From positions 9,544,001 through 9,608,000 of the forward strand of contig CM074863.1 in the NCBI GenBank assembly GCA_037501455.1: a stretch of 64,000 bases of DNA. Reading direction: 5' to 3'. The notes under the pieces are model-generated. The model was not told where the DNA came from, searched no databases, and worked only from the letters and a program-made list of their open reading frames with translations. This document shows, one piece after another, positions 22,666-35,499 of the stretch (positions are counted from its first letter, which is position 1; each line of letters begins with the position of its first letter). The DNA is from Lantana camara (taxonomy: Eukaryota; Streptophyta; Magnoliopsida; Lamiales; Verbenaceae). Made by a program: the position numbers and the translations under genes.

Positions 22666-25295
22666 TGTAACACCCCGACTCACAGTCGGTACAGGTAAAT
22701 TATGTGATTTAATATTATTTGCGTTTTAGATTATTCGTATAGGACTATTTTTGAATTACTTGAACTATTTGTTGCATGTGATTTATTCGTTTTAATTTGT
22801 GTTGGCCTTATTTGAACCTGTATTTGTTGAACCAAACCAACTTGAACCGGAAACCTTGAACCGAACCCGTGAACCGAACCGGTCCAGCCTTAAAGGCTGA
22901 ACCATTCTTCCTTCTCATTCTTCACGTTCATTTTCAGCAACCACAAGCCAAGAGAGAGCCAAAAACCCTCAAGTGATCATTCAAACTTCCCAAGCCAATA
23001 TCTCTCTCGTTTCTCCGTCTTTTCTCGAACTTAGGTATGTTTCGGAATCCCCTCGTCGTGCTTGTCGTTTCTACGGTTTAATTTCTGAGTTTGGAGTGAG
23101 TTTTGCATGCCTTTGCTTCCCTACGTGAATAGTAAGGGTTTTATGAAAAACTTGGATATGTGCTCTTTGCTTGCTATTCTTGATTCCTAGCTTCTTGTAT
23201 GAGTTGTATATGCTATATATGTTGTATTTATTGCATTTAATCCATGGTTGGTGGAGTATTTATTGATGATCATAACTTTAGCTTGAATATTGCAATCCTT
23301 TGATCATGTCTTTTTATCCCGTTTTCTTGAGCTATTTGAGCATTTATATGTCAAGCATAATTTATATGTATTGTTTGTGCTTTTTGGGAGGTTGTGGCCA
23401 TTCTTAGGGATGAATTTTGGCCATTTTTGGCTCAAAAATGGAGCTCCCCTGTTTCTGTAATAAAATGTTCTGCTCCAGCTTTCGAACCAGGCCGGAACGG
23501 CCGTTCCCGCCCAGTTTTAAACTGGGAACGACCGTTCCCAGGCCTTTACTGTTCATCCCGAGAGTGGGAACGACCGTTCCCAGTTTGTACTGGGAACGGG
23601 AACGGCCGTTCCCATGCCCGAAAACCCTTCTACTGGGTCAAATCCGCGAGGGTGGATTTTTCTTAAGGAAAAATCCATGGGGGTGGATTTGAGGCAGTAG
23701 CTCTGGAAAAATCCGCTAGGGTGGATTTTTCCCTTTGGAAAAATCCATGGGGGTGGATTTTGCCACTTTTTCTCTTTGCTTTAGTTATGCATTTGTATGA
23801 TTTTAAATGCTTTTCTTTTGCATATTACTTGTTATAATTTGATTGTTTTGCATAATTAAATTGTAAAAATACATGTGTGCTTTAATTTGTGAATTATATG
23901 AATTAATTGTGACATTTTACATATGAACATGAATCATGCATTTTGCCGAGCGTCTTCTTTGGTTCATATAGAGTCTAAGTCTTGGGCTTTCGTGTTTTCT
24001 TTTCAGAGGAGGTTCCAGTTGACGAGCCCGAGGCATAGGTTGTTCACGTCGGCTCACTTTTTGTCACGCACAAGGTGAGGTTTAGGACTTTTATTAGCTA
24101 AGCGACCTAAAGCCTTATGTGACGTTTTCAAGCCGTGCATGTGACTATGTATTATATATATAGATATGTATGTGTTGATTAGAGTATGTTTATGATCTTG
24201 TGAATACCTTTGTTTTGGGAAAAGATATTAATTAAGCCTATGTAAGCTATGTTTTGAAAGACTTTACAATTCTGTTAGCGAGATCGCCATGAAAGATTTG
24301 GCATTTGTTCTGATCTGATTTGTATGTATGGATCCAAGGAGCTACGGGTAAGGAACCCTCGGGACGGTTCGGGCCGTCGAGGTTCGGCCTGTGCGTAGTC
24401 TCCATCCGATATATCATACGCGACCCCTGGGAGTTTGGGAAGGTGTGATATTTCGATGCCTTCGGCGTAAAAACCGGGGAGGGCACGATGTGGGTTCGCT
24501 ACCCCTCGTGAGTCTGTATATGTTTGGATGGTTAGGGCCGCCGGTGGCTCTTCCATCATTGGCGTAGAGGAGTATGTATGATTTCTGTTTTGTTTGTTCT
24601 GAGGAGTAAAGGTTGGAAGCTCGTTCTCGCCGAGCATTTGTCTGTTGTGTATGATTGAGAAGTATGAATCGGGATAGTGTTTATGAAATGTTTTAAAGTA
24701 TATGTATTTGTTTTGGAAAGTTTTAGTTTGTAAAACCTATTCCGGTTCATAATTTCGCCTTTTGCTTTGTGCTCTGCTCTATATATATGTAGGGTGTGGG
24801 TGTGCGTTAGCCCCCTCACTCAGTCAGTTGACTGACTCCTCGTTTACTCTTTAGTTGCAGGTTTTTGGGAGCGTGAGCTAGGCGGAGAAGTGTGTCTTTC
24901 TTATGCACTTGTCAGTCTAGGTCTCGTTAGGTGCATTTACATACAGCACTTTATTATTTTGGGAGTTGTATAGTTATGATTTGATTATATTTACTTACTA
25001 TTTTGTTCAAGCCGGGATGGCTTTTGTACAGGAACGTGTTGGTACCTATATGTAAATACGATATGTCTATTTAAGTGTTGGTACCTATACGTATATATAT
25101 ATGTGATGCTTTGTTTGATGCTTTTATTTATTCGCTTCCGCGCACTCTGTTTCCGTTTGGTGTTAGCTCCGCCTAGCCTAGTGTGTGTGTTTGGTCTCCC
25201 GTTCGCTATGATTCGGATTCGGGTACGGACATTCCATTTCGTATTCGGGTTCGGATTATGGTGCGGGGGATGTGGCCCTACGTGTGGGTGCTACA
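22666..25295 (+). repeat. Gypsy 5' LTR
   Basis: 2630 bp, exactly 7351 bp from its partner over its entire length. No difference was noticed in the segments compared, including every open frame in both copies. Confidence 0.95.
23490..23762. repeat. Palindromic GGGAACGNCCGTTCCC array in the 5' LTR (copy at 30841-31113)
   Basis: Four short palindromes of type GGAACGGCCGTTCC or GGGAACGACCGTTCCC occur between 23490 and 23613. They are followed by alternating AAATCCGCGAGGGTGGATTT and GGAAAAATCCATGGGGGTGG blocks to 23762. The first set is strongly self-complementary, while the second can pair GGATTTTTCC with GGAAAAATCC. Confidence 0.85.
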
Positions 25296-25303
25296 TCCTG
25301 AAG

Positions 25304-25315
25304 TGGTATCAGAGC
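25304..25315 (+). other. Gypsy primer-binding site
   Basis: TGGTATCAGAGC lies 8 bp after the LTR end and is complementary to the 3' end of initiator-methionine tRNA, the usual primer for plant LTR elements. Confidence 0.9.
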
Positions 25316-25535
25316 GCGGTTGCAAAACCGGGCTCTAGTGTCGTGTGGGTCTGTCTAGGTCGTTCGGCTTAGGACAACGTAAGTGTGTGATCGTGTGTAA
25401 GTGTGCATACATAATTTGAATATGTGATTACTTGACTAATTGATTACTTGATTACTTGATTATTTTCTTAAATTGTATACATATTCATACACTAATGTAC
25501 ATGCATCCATATTGCTTGAATTTGTGAGTTTCAGG

Positions 25536-28500
25536 ATGCCTCCGAGAAGAGCTAATAATCGTGAACGAACTCCTGATTTGAATGAACCGGCTCCACAGAA
25601 TGCACCTCCGCCACCACCTATGAATGCGGAGAATATTGTCCAAGCCCTACTCAATCAACTCCAAAACAATCAAAGGGGTAATGCGAATCCGGGTGAAGGA
25701 CAAGATATTTCCGCGGTGTATAGGGATTTCCGGAACAACAACCCTCCAAAGTGGTATGGAGGTGATGATATCAAGGCAGAAGAGTGGCTGTCCGAGATCC
25801 GAGGTATATGGGAGATATGTCCAGGGACTTCCCAGGACAAGGCTATTTGCACGGGTCGTATTATTCAAGGGCCAGCAGCTATTTGGCTAAGGAGTGTGAG
25901 GTCCAGACTCGAGAGGACGGGTATGGAATTCAACTGGGAGACGTTTGTGCCGGAATTCCATGAGAAATATATCCCTCATAGTGCACAAGAACGTCGCCTC
26001 CAAGAGTTCACTAATTTGAGGCAAGGTAACCGGACGGTGGAGGGGTATATTTTGGAGTTTGAGAGGTTAGCTCCTTATGCTACTCACATTACCGACCATG
26101 ATGACCATAAGGCCCGAGCGTTTCTTCATGGACTTCGTCGGGATATTCAAGAAGCTTTACAGGCCGCCAACGTGAGTACTTGGGCCAAAGTTACAAAGAG
26201 GGCAATACAAGTTGAGGCCCAAATGGCTCGGTTGAAGCCTCCACCTTTCTCTTCGACTCGAGGATCGGGATCCGGATTTGGATTGGGTAAGAGACCCATT
26301 TCTTATGCTCCACGAGCTCCTGTCCCACCGGCTTTTCGTCCCCAGGGTTTAGGGAACAAGAAGCCCCGTATTACCGGTTCCGTGGCACCTCCTGCTGCTC
26401 CAGTTCGACCGGCTCCAGCTCAGGGACCACCTGTTTGTGCTCATTGTCAGGGGAGACATCCGGTGGAGCGGTGTTGGAAGCTTCTGGGCAAATGCTATGC
26501 ATGTGGGTCTTCTGATCACCTGATTGATGCTTGCCCGAATAGGAGACCGGTTGTGCAGGCTCGCGTGTTTGCTCTGGACGGAGAGGAGGAAGCTGCTGAT
26601 GTCGACCCAAACGTCGTGATAGAAGGTACGATAAACATTCATGGCACATCACTACATGCATTGTTTGATCCCGGGGCTACGCATTCATTTATTTCCCGGG
26701 ATATTGTTGCTTCTTTGCCTTTACTTGATGAATTATCTGCGCATGTGTATGTGGTGAATACTCCTTTGGGAGGATCTTTGGAAGCTGACAGGGTGTTCAG
26801 GGAGTGTCCAGTGGTGTTTGAGGGCCGAGTTTTTCCTGCCGATTTGATCGTTCTACCGTTGAAGAAGTATGAGGTTATTCTTGGTATGGACTTTCTCTTC
26901 AGATACCGAGCTCAGTTGGACTGTCATGAGAAGAGGGTTTCGTTGGGGTCAGTGGTCTTTACGGGTGAGAGGTTGAAGTTCAGCCCGTTTGTGTCTTTTA
27001 TGGAAGCAAGTAAGCTCCTCCGGGACGGCGCGACAGGTTTTGTGGCCTATCTTTTGAATAAACCGAAGGATCAGGCCAAACTTGAGGAGACGGAGGTCGT
27101 GAGTGAGTTTCCCGATGTGTTCCCTGAGAATTTGGGTTCTTTACCACCTGATAGGGACATCGAGTTTGTAGTCGACCTTTATCCTGGAGCTGAGCCTTTC
27201 TCTAAGACACCGTATCGGATGGCTCCTGCTGAGTTGAAGGAGTTGAAAACTCAGCTGGATGAGCTTTTGACTTGCGGTTACATCCGTCCGAGTACGTCCC
27301 CGTGGGGTGCTCCGGTGTTATTTGTGAAGAAGAAGGATGGGACTTTGAGGATGTGTATAGACTACCGCGAGTTGAACCGGATGACAGTGAAGAATAAGTA
27401 TCCTTTACCTCATATCGAAGAGTTGTTTGACATCTTGCAAGGGTCGCAGGTATACTCTAAGTTAGATTTGAGGCAAGGGTATTACCAACTTCGTATCCGG
27501 GAGAAGGATATCTCTAAGACTGCGTTTAATACCCGTTATGGACACTTCGAGTTTGTAGTGATGCCGTTTGGGTTAACTAACGCTCCAGCCGTGTTCATGG
27601 ATATGATGCACCGAGTGTTTAGACAGTATCTTGACAAGTTTGTGGTCATTTTCATAGACGACATTTTGGTGTATTCTAAGTCTGCAGAAGAGCACGCAAC
27701 GCATCTCAGGATCGTTTTGGAGACACTTAGGGAGCACAAGCTTTATGCCAAATTTAGCAAGTGCGAGTTCTGGCTTGACAGAGTGTCTTTTCTGGGTCAT
27801 ATAATTTCAGGAGAAGGGATTGAAGTTGATCCTTCCAAGATTGAGACCGTGGTTCAGTGGGAAAGACCGAAGAATGCCTCCGAGATAAGAAGTTTTCTCG
27901 GGTTAGCGGGTTACTATAGGAGATTTGTGAAGGACTTCTCCAAGATTGCTTGCCCGTTGACTCGGTTAACCAAAAAGGAGGTGAAGTATGAGTGGGATGA
28001 TGGGTGCGAGAGAAGTTTCCAAGCTTTGAAGGAAAGATTAACTTCAGCACCAGTTCTTACCCTACCCGAGGGATCCGAGGGCTATTCAGTTTTTGCAGAT
28101 GCTTCTAAGGAAGGACTCGGATGTGTATTGATGCAGAATGGCCGAGTGGTGGCCTATGCTTCTAGGAAGTTGAAGGAACACGAGAAGAACTACCCCACTC
28201 ATGATCTTGAGCTTGCAGCGGTTGTGTTTGCTTTAAGGAAGTGGCGTCATTACCTCTATGGGACGACTTTCGAGATATTCACGGATCATAAGAGCCTCAA
28301 GTATCTTTTTACTCAGAAGGAGCTTAACAATAGACAGAGGCGTTGGATGGAATTCTTAGAGGATTATGACTGCACGATTCAGTATCATCCGGGCAAGGCT
28401 AATGTCGTGGCAGATGCTTTGAGCAGGAAAGCAAGTGTTTCAGGTTTGAGTGCAGGGTCTTCAGGTCAGGGTTCGACGGTTATGGTTTCAGTGGCTCGGT

Positions 28501-30080
28501 TAGCTAACATCTCAGTTCAGCCGGATTTGAAACAGAGGTTATTGGATTCTCAGGCTTCGGATGCAGAGATTCAGAGATTAGTGGTTCGGTCTAGGATAGA
28601 CCCCGAGACGAAGTTTGGGTTTGATGATTCCGGTTTATTCAGGTTCAAGACCAGAGTTTGTGTCCCAGAAGACCTCAAGAGGTTAATACTTGAGGAAGGA
28701 CACCGTTCTGGATATTCCATTCACCCCGGTGGTACGAAGATGTACCGAGATTTGAAGGAATACTTCTGGTGGAATGGCATGAAGAGAGACGTCGCGAACT
28801 TTGTGAAGCGGTGTCTCACGTGTCAAGTGGTGAAGGCAGAACACCAGAAACCGGGAGGAACTCTCCAACCACTACCGATTCCTGAATGGAAGTGGGAGCA
28901 AGTGGCTATGGACTTTGTGTCCGGCTTGCCAAGATCAAGAGGAGGTTATGATGGAATTTGGGTGATAGTCGACCGATTGACCAAGTCTGCTCATTTTCTC
29001 AAGGTGAAGATGTCTTACAAGACTCCGAAGTTGGCCGAATTGTATTGTAACGAGATTGTGAGACTTCATGGGGCGCCTGCTAGCATTGTCTCAGATCGTG
29101 ACCCGAGGTTCACAGTTAAATTTTGGCAGGATCTTCAGAGTAGGTTGGGTACGCGGCTCAATTTCAGCACCGCTTTTCATCCTCAGACAGATGGACAATC
29201 AGAGAGACTGATTAAGTATTTAGAAGATTTGTTGAGGGCGTGTGCTTTGGATTTCCAGGAAAAGTGGGATAAACATTTAGCTCTGGTTGAGTTTGCCTAT
29301 AATAACAGCTTCCAGACTTCTATTGGTATGGCTCCCTACGAAGCATTGTATGGAAGGAAGTGTAGATCGCCTCTATTTTGGGATATGGAAGATTGGCGGT
29401 GGACTGAGGAGAATAAGCTTGAAAGAGCAACACCTCGAGAGAGATTGGATAAAACCACTGCTAAAGTCAAGTTAATTCAGCAAAGAATGAAGGCAGCTCA
29501 GGACCGTCAGAAGAGCTATGCGGATAAGAGGAGAAGGCCCCTTGAGTTTGAAGTCGGAGATAAGGTGTTCTTGAAAGCATCTCCAAGTAAGGGATTTTCT
29601 CGAATAGGTCGAGGTGGGAAGCTTAACCCGAGATACCTTGGACCTTTTGAAATCCTTGAGAGAGTTGGAGAAGTGGCGTATAGGTTGGACCTACCGCCGA
29701 GACTGACCGGGATACATAATGTGTTTCACGTCTCACAGCTCAGGAAATTTTATCCCGAGGAATCAACTATTCTCCCTGTTGAAGAGGTACAACTTGAGAC
29801 GGATTTGACTATAGTAAGGCACCCGGTTGAGATTCAAGACCGGAAGCTACAGGTGTTGAGGAATAAACAGATTCCCTTGGTCCGAGTTCTTTGGAGAGAT
29901 CAGAAATCTGAAGAGTCTACTTGGGAGACTAAGGAGAAGATGAGACAGTTGTACCCAGAGTTGTTCTCAGGTCAGACAGTTAACCTGGGGACCAGGTTCT
30001 CCGAAGGGGGGGAGGTTGTAACACCCCGACTCACAGTCGGTACAGGTAAATTATGTGATTTAATATTATTTGCGTTTTAG
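25536..30080 (+). CDS. Gypsy gag-pol polyprotein
   Basis: One frame of 1514 residues from [14 protein letters not shown]. The open frame extends 21 codons upstream, but this ATG gives the usual gag N-terminus. Parts in order: retrotransposon gag (about 70-190), CCHC knuckle [14 protein letters not shown] (near 320), aspartic protease with DPGATHSF in place of the common D-S/T-G (near 377), RT with FIDD (near 706), RNase H (FADASKEG near 852), integrase HHCC (about 1055-1098) and D, D, E near 1125, 1186 and 1230, then a chromodomain-like tail (about 1428-1476). The stop TAG lies 64 bp inside the 3' LTR. Confidence 0.95.
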   Translation: MPPRRANNRERTPDLNEPAPQNAPPPPPMNAENIVQALLNQLQNNQRGNANPGEGQDISAVYRDFRNNNPPKWYGGDDIKAEEWLSEIRGIWEICPGTSQDKAICTGRIIQGPAAIWLRSVRSRLERTGMEFNWETFVPEFHEKYIPHSAQERRLQEFTNLRQGNRTVEGYILEFERLAPYATHITDHDDHKARAFLHGLRRDIQEALQAANVSTWAKVTKRAIQVEAQMARLKPPPFSSTRGSGSGFGLGKRPISYAPRAPVPPAFRPQGLGNKKPRITGSVAPPAAPVRPAPAQGPPVCAHCQGRHPVERCWKLLGKCYACGSSDHLIDACPNRRPVVQARVFALDGEEEAADVDPNVVIEGTINIHGTSLHALFDPGATHSFISRDIVASLPLLDELSAHVYVVNTPLGGSLEADRVFRECPVVFEGRVFPADLIVLPLKKYEVILGMDFLFRYRAQLDCHEKRVSLGSVVFTGERLKFSPFVSFMEASKLLRDGATGFVAYLLNKPKDQAKLEETEVVSEFPDVFPENLGSLPPDRDIEFVVDLYPGAEPFSKTPYRMAPAELKELKTQLDELLTCGYIRPSTSPWGAPVLFVKKKDGTLRMCIDYRELNRMTVKNKYPLPHIEELFDILQGSQVYSKLDLRQGYYQLRIREKDISKTAFNTRYGHFEFVVMPFGLTNAPAVFMDMMHRVFRQYLDKFVVIFIDDILVYSKSAEEHATHLRIVLETLREHKLYAKFSKCEFWLDRVSFLGHIISGEGIEVDPSKIETVVQWERPKNASEIRSFLGLAGYYRRFVKDFSKIACPLTRLTKKEVKYEWDDGCERSFQALKERLTSAPVLTLPEGSEGYSVFADASKEGLGCVLMQNGRVVAYASRKLKEHEKNYPTHDLELAAVVFALRKWRHYLYGTTFEIFTDHKSLKYLFTQKELNNRQRRWMEFLEDYDCTIQYHPGKANVVADALSRKASVSGLSAGSSGQGSTVMVSVARLANISVQPDLKQRLLDSQASDAEIQRLVVRSRIDPETKFGFDDSGLFRFKTRVCVPEDLKRLILEEGHRSGYSIHPGGTKMYRDLKEYFWWNGMKRDVANFVKRCLTCQVVKAEHQKPGGTLQPLPIPEWKWEQVAMDFVSGLPRSRGGYDGIWVIVDRLTKSAHFLKVKMSYKTPKLAELYCNEIVRLHGAPASIVSDRDPRFTVKFWQDLQSRLGTRLNFSTAFHPQTDGQSERLIKYLEDLLRACALDFQEKWDKHLALVEFAYNNSFQTSIGMAPYEALYGRKCRSPLFWDMEDWRWTEENKLERATPRERLDKTTAKVKLIQQRMKAAQDRQKSYADKRRRPLEFEVGDKVFLKASPSKGFSRIGRGGKLNPRYLGPFEILERVGEVAYRLDLPPRLTGIHNVFHVSQLRKFYPEESTILPVEEVQLETDLTIVRHPVEIQDRKLQVLRNKQIPLVRVLWRDQKSEESTWETKEKMRQLYPELFSGQTVNLGTRFSEGGEVVTPRLTVGTGKLCDLILFAF
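30004..30016 (+). other. Gypsy polypurine tract
   Basis: AAGGGGGGGAGGT directly precedes the 3' LTR and would prime plus-strand synthesis. It overlaps the coding frame. Confidence 0.85.
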
Positions 30081-32646
30081 ATTATTCGTATAGGACTATT
30101 TTTGAATTACTTGAACTATTTGTTGCATGTGATTTATTCGTTTTAATTTGTGTTGGCCTTATTTGAACCTGTATTTGTTGAACCAAACCAACTTGAACCG
30201 GAAACCTTGAACCGAACCCGTGAACCGAACCGGTCCAGCCTTAAAGGCTGAACCATTCTTCCTTCTCATTCTTCACGTTCATTTTCAGCAACCACAAGCC
30301 AAGAGAGAGCCAAAAACCCTCAAGTGATCATTCAAACTTCCCAAGCCAATATCTCTCTCGTTTCTCCGTCTTTTCTCGAACTTAGGTATGTTTCGGAATC
30401 CCCTCGTCGTGCTTGTCGTTTCTACGGTTTAATTTCTGAGTTTGGAGTGAGTTTTGCATGCCTTTGCTTCCCTACGTGAATAGTAAGGGTTTTATGAAAA
30501 ACTTGGATATGTGCTCTTTGCTTGCTATTCTTGATTCCTAGCTTCTTGTATGAGTTGTATATGCTATATATGTTGTATTTATTGCATTTAATCCATGGTT
30601 GGTGGAGTATTTATTGATGATCATAACTTTAGCTTGAATATTGCAATCCTTTGATCATGTCTTTTTATCCCGTTTTCTTGAGCTATTTGAGCATTTATAT
30701 GTCAAGCATAATTTATATGTATTGTTTGTGCTTTTTGGGAGGTTGTGGCCATTCTTAGGGATGAATTTTGGCCATTTTTGGCTCAAAAATGGAGCTCCCC
30801 TGTTTCTGTAATAAAATGTTCTGCTCCAGCTTTCGAACCAGGCCGGAACGGCCGTTCCCGCCCAGTTTTAAACTGGGAACGACCGTTCCCAGGCCTTTAC
30901 TGTTCATCCCGAGAGTGGGAACGACCGTTCCCAGTTTGTACTGGGAACGGGAACGGCCGTTCCCATGCCCGAAAACCCTTCTACTGGGTCAAATCCGCGA
31001 GGGTGGATTTTTCTTAAGGAAAAATCCATGGGGGTGGATTTGAGGCAGTAGCTCTGGAAAAATCCGCTAGGGTGGATTTTTCCCTTTGGAAAAATCCATG
31101 GGGGTGGATTTTGCCACTTTTTCTCTTTGCTTTAGTTATGCATTTGTATGATTTTAAATGCTTTTCTTTTGCATATTACTTGTTATAATTTGATTGTTTT
31201 GCATAATTAAATTGTAAAAATACATGTGTGCTTTAATTTGTGAATTATATGAATTAATTGTGACATTTTACATATGAACATGAATCATGCATTTTGCCGA
31301 GCGTCTTCTTTGGTTCATATAGAGTCTAAGTCTTGGGCTTTCGTGTTTTCTTTTCAGAGGAGGTTCCAGTTGACGAGCCCGAGGCATAGGTTGTTCACGT
31401 CGGCTCACTTTTTGTCACGCACAAGGTGAGGTTTAGGACTTTTATTAGCTAAGCGACCTAAAGCCTTATGTGACGTTTTCAAGCCGTGCATGTGACTATG
31501 TATTATATATATAGATATGTATGTGTTGATTAGAGTATGTTTATGATCTTGTGAATACCTTTGTTTTGGGAAAAGATATTAATTAAGCCTATGTAAGCTA
31601 TGTTTTGAAAGACTTTACAATTCTGTTAGCGAGATCGCCATGAAAGATTTGGCATTTGTTCTGATCTGATTTGTATGTATGGATCCAAGGAGCTACGGGT
31701 AAGGAACCCTCGGGACGGTTCGGGCCGTCGAGGTTCGGCCTGTGCGTAGTCTCCATCCGATATATCATACGCGACCCCTGGGAGTTTGGGAAGGTGTGAT
31801 ATTTCGATGCCTTCGGCGTAAAAACCGGGGAGGGCACGATGTGGGTTCGCTACCCCTCGTGAGTCTGTATATGTTTGGATGGTTAGGGCCGCCGGTGGCT
31901 CTTCCATCATTGGCGTAGAGGAGTATGTATGATTTCTGTTTTGTTTGTTCTGAGGAGTAAAGGTTGGAAGCTCGTTCTCGCCGAGCATTTGTCTGTTGTG
32001 TATGATTGAGAAGTATGAATCGGGATAGTGTTTATGAAATGTTTTAAAGTATATGTATTTGTTTTGGAAAGTTTTAGTTTGTAAAACCTATTCCGGTTCA
32101 TAATTTCGCCTTTTGCTTTGTGCTCTGCTCTATATATATGTAGGGTGTGGGTGTGCGTTAGCCCCCTCACTCAGTCAGTTGACTGACTCCTCGTTTACTC
32201 TTTAGTTGCAGGTTTTTGGGAGCGTGAGCTAGGCGGAGAAGTGTGTCTTTCTTATGCACTTGTCAGTCTAGGTCTCGTTAGGTGCATTTACATACAGCAC
32301 TTTATTATTTTGGGAGTTGTATAGTTATGATTTGATTATATTTACTTACTATTTTGTTCAAGCCGGGATGGCTTTTGTACAGGAACGTGTTGGTACCTAT
32401 ATGTAAATACGATATGTCTATTTAAGTGTTGGTACCTATACGTATATATATATGTGATGCTTTGTTTGATGCTTTTATTTATTCGCTTCCGCGCACTCTG
32501 TTTCCGTTTGGTGTTAGCTCCGCCTAGCCTAGTGTGTGTGTTTGGTCTCCCGTTCGCTATGATTCGGATTCGGGTACGGACATTCCATTTCGTATTCGGG
32601 TTCGGATTATGGTGCGGGGGATGTGGCCCTACGTGTGGGTGCTACA
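30017..32646 (+). repeat. Gypsy 3' LTR
   Basis: Second copy of the 2630-bp LTR. Its first 64 bp encode the C-terminal end of the polyprotein, including the stop codon. Confidence 0.95.
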
Positions 32647-32651
32647 TATAC

Positions 32652-33613
32652 CCTACCACAACGGAGTAACAGGGGAATTCCTCCAAACCGGTATTCTCCC
32701 GAACGTGTGCCTCGGAATTCGAGATATCCGTTGGGTAACATGGTCAGGGGGAGTATGTCTGAAATGACAAAGGCCTTTATGGTGAGTCTCTACACCGAAG
32801 AGATCCCCAGAACAGTTACAGAAGCAATGGAAAAGAAAGAGTGGTCTAAAGCTATGGAAACTGAGATGAATGCCCTAATCAAGAATGGTACGTGGGAAAG
32901 ATGTGAACTACCACAGGGCAAGAAACCTGTTGGGTGTAAGTGGGTGTACACTATTAAGCACAAGGCTGACGGAACAATCGAGAGATACAAGGCTCGTCTA
33001 GTGGCAAAAGGATACACCCAGACATACGGAATTGACTACTCAGAGACTTTCTCCCCGGTGGCAAAGATAGATACAGTGCGGGTCCTCCTATCTGTAGCAG
33101 CAAATAAAGACTGGCCACTTCACCAGTTCGACGTGAAAAATGCTTTCTTTCACGGAGATCTGACCGAAGAAGTGTACATGGAAGCTCCTCCAGGGTTCAC
33201 GAAGGGGTTTAAGAACAACGAGGTCTGCAGACTACGCAAAGCACTCTATGGACTCAAACAATCCCCACGGGCATGGTTCGGGAGGTTTACGGTGGCAATG
33301 CAGCAGTATGGGTACAAACAGAGCAACTCTGATCATACCTTATTTTTGAAGCAAAGAGGAGACTTGATCACATGCTTAATCATCTATGTGGATGATATGA
33401 TTATAAACGGGAGTGATCAGGAGGAGATCGGGAGAGAGGGGGACTGAAGTACTTCCTTGGGATAGAGGTCCTGCGTTCCAAACAGGGAATCTTCATTTCC
33501 CAAAAGAAATACGTGCTAGACCTGCTTGCTGAAACGGGAATGATAGACTGTAAACCGGCTGACACTCCTATTCAGGTTAATCACAGACTCAGATTGGACG
33601 AAGGCGAGGAGCT
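32652..33613 (+). pseudogene. Copia reverse transcriptase part of pol (broken)
   Basis: It continues the integrase frame after the gypsy insertion. RT motifs include KWVYTIKHKADGTIERYKAR, YSETFSPVAK, FDVKNAFFHGDL and the catalytic IIYVDDM near 33383. The stretch before GLKYFLGIEVL is missing about a dozen residues and shifts frame near 33440, so RT is damaged. The next part is cut at 33613 by the solo LTR. Confidence 0.88.
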
Positions 33614-34738
33614 TGTTGGGATATATGCCCTGAAAATCCAATTATATTGTAAATATTTTGGATTAATAAAACTGAAATTATCGCAAGTTATGAGTATTTT
33701 ACGAATTTAATAATTAATGACGTGTGATGGTATTTTTATATGAAATGTGTTTCATAGGAAAAGACTTTAAATACCAAAAGTCACGTGTCATTAAAGTTCT
33801 AGTCAGTATGATAAGAAAATGTTCTTATCGAGACTATAATGTGTTATATAAGATGATTAGTCTTTCGTCATAGGGAAATGGAGTTTCCAATTATAACACA
33901 TTGATGATTTTCAATGAGATTGGAAACATCGAACTGGACCACTGAGAATGTTCATTTTATACTGCTATCTAAAATGAACAAAATCTCGGAAGCATTAGAC
34001 TCTTAATCCTGATAGTATTTCGACTTTAGTCATGTAGTGTTAATCACTGTGATGTACTCAGAAGTGAGGTCTCGGTAACGGGTGGCCAAAATACTTTGTA
34101 CGTTCGGTGATTGCATGAAATGTGCTAGAGAGAAATATTAATCAAGGAATCTGTAGCCTTGCTGGAAGGTTTAAAGATACCCCTGAAATAGATTTGCAAA
34201 AAGTTCGAATTAAAACTTTGGCCAAAGTACTTCGTGTGTTCGTCACCGAAGTTGTATGTTGAATGTGTTTCACATACAGGGAATTTCAACTTAAGGCGAA
34301 TCAAGAAATTTCAGATTGGAAGTGAAAAATAAATGATAGTAGTATTGATTTATTTTTCATGGATATCTGTACAGAGGAGTAAAATGCAAAATTATTCTAG
34401 ATCGAGAAATTCGTGAATAATTTAATTAATTTTAGAGTTCAACAATATTTATTTAGTGGAATTAAATATTGTTAAACGGTAATCAATTATTGTCATGGGA
34501 TGATAATAGATTGACCCGTTTGGAGCTAAGATTAATTAGTCCTGCAGGTCCCCCCGCAAGCCCCAACGAAGATCAAAGAGAAAATATTAAAAGGAGAGAG
34601 AGAAATGATTTTTCAAAGTGTTTGAAAATAGCCAAGTAATTTATTTTGAGAAAATAAATTAAATTCCAAAGAGTTGGAAATGCCCGAAATTTTTTTTTGG
34701 AGAAAATAAAATTTTTCAAAAAAAAAAAAGGTTTTTTT

Positions 34739-34762
34739 GCTGACGTGGCATGCCACGTCAGC
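34739..34762. promoter_or_regulatory. Perfect 24-bp palindrome with two ACGTGGC/GCCACGT cores
   Basis: GCTGACGTGGCA followed by TGCCACGTCAGC, a perfect inverted repeat inside the solo LTR upstream of its TATA box. GACGTGGC is an ABRE/bZIP-type core. Function is inferred. Confidence 0.6.
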
Positions 34763-35232
34763 GGGTCTGGCACACCGCGTGGACGGCCAGGATCGCGCCA
34801 AGTCACGCGGGTCAACGGTCCGGATCAAGGGTTGAAACGGACCGGGTCAGGACGCGGGTCCGGGTTCGGGTCGGATAGGGTTGGTCAAGGTTTGACCGAC
34901 CCGGACACGTGGACGAATGGGATTTGGACACGTGGCGCTGCTGGAGTCCAGCTTGAAGCGCCCGGTTCATCCCTGAACCGCGAACCGCCGGTCGGACCGG
35001 ACCGGTTCGCCACATGGCAGCTGCTCGCGCTGGCGTGCCTCTCACACGCGCCAAACGAACAGCCGCCACACGGGCGGCGCGTGCGGGCTCCGTTCCGCGC
35101 GTGCCAGGCGGCGTTGGCCTCGTGACGGCGTGGGCTGCTGCGTGGCGTCCTCGGATTTGCTGAACTGGGCGGCTAAGGACGCGTGGCAGCCGTTTTTCCT
35201 GCGCTTGGACGATTTTACCCTCAAATCATGGC

Positions 35233-35240
35233 TATAAATA
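35233..35240 (+). promoter_or_regulatory. TATA box of the solo LTR
   Basis: CTATAAATAGGG in a GC-richer context, about 1.6 kb into the LTR, a plausible U3 core promoter. Confidence 0.6.
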
Positions 35241-35499
35241 GGGCTGCCATTTTTTGTTCAAAAATCAGAATTTTTGCAATTCAATTTTGAAATGTTTTGG
35301 CAGCTTCAAAAGGCCTCTCGGCTTCTCTCTTTTTTTTGAATTAATTAATCTTTAATTAGATTAATTAATTACTTGATTAAGTGGTTATATAATTAATATA
35401 TAATCCACTTAATTATTAGAAAATAGGGATTTTCAGGTTTTAGAAAAAAGGGTTTTTCTGAAAAATATTTTCTCAAAGTATTTAGGGAAATACTGCCGG

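Larger units (their letters stand above)
22666..32646 (+). mobile_element. Ty3/gypsy chromovirus-type retrotransposon, complete
   Basis: 9981 bp with two 2630-bp LTRs, each TGTAACACC...GCTACA, flanked by the 5-bp target duplication TATAC (22661-22665 and 32647-32651). It holds a primer site, one open gag-pol frame and a polypurine tract. All structural parts are present and the frame is uninterrupted, so this copy may still be competent. RT before integrase places it in Ty3/gypsy, and a C-terminal chromodomain-like segment suggests the Tekay/Del clade. Confidence 0.96.

Noticed and set aside
24275..24637. 120-codon minus-strand frame (and its identical copy at 31626-31988)
   Set aside because: It lies wholly within the gypsy LTRs, is duplicated only because the LTRs are, and has no domain.
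34697..35125. 142-codon plus-strand frame
   Set aside because: It is caused by the GC-rich part of the solo LTR, starts in a poly-A/poly-T run, and has no recognisable domain.
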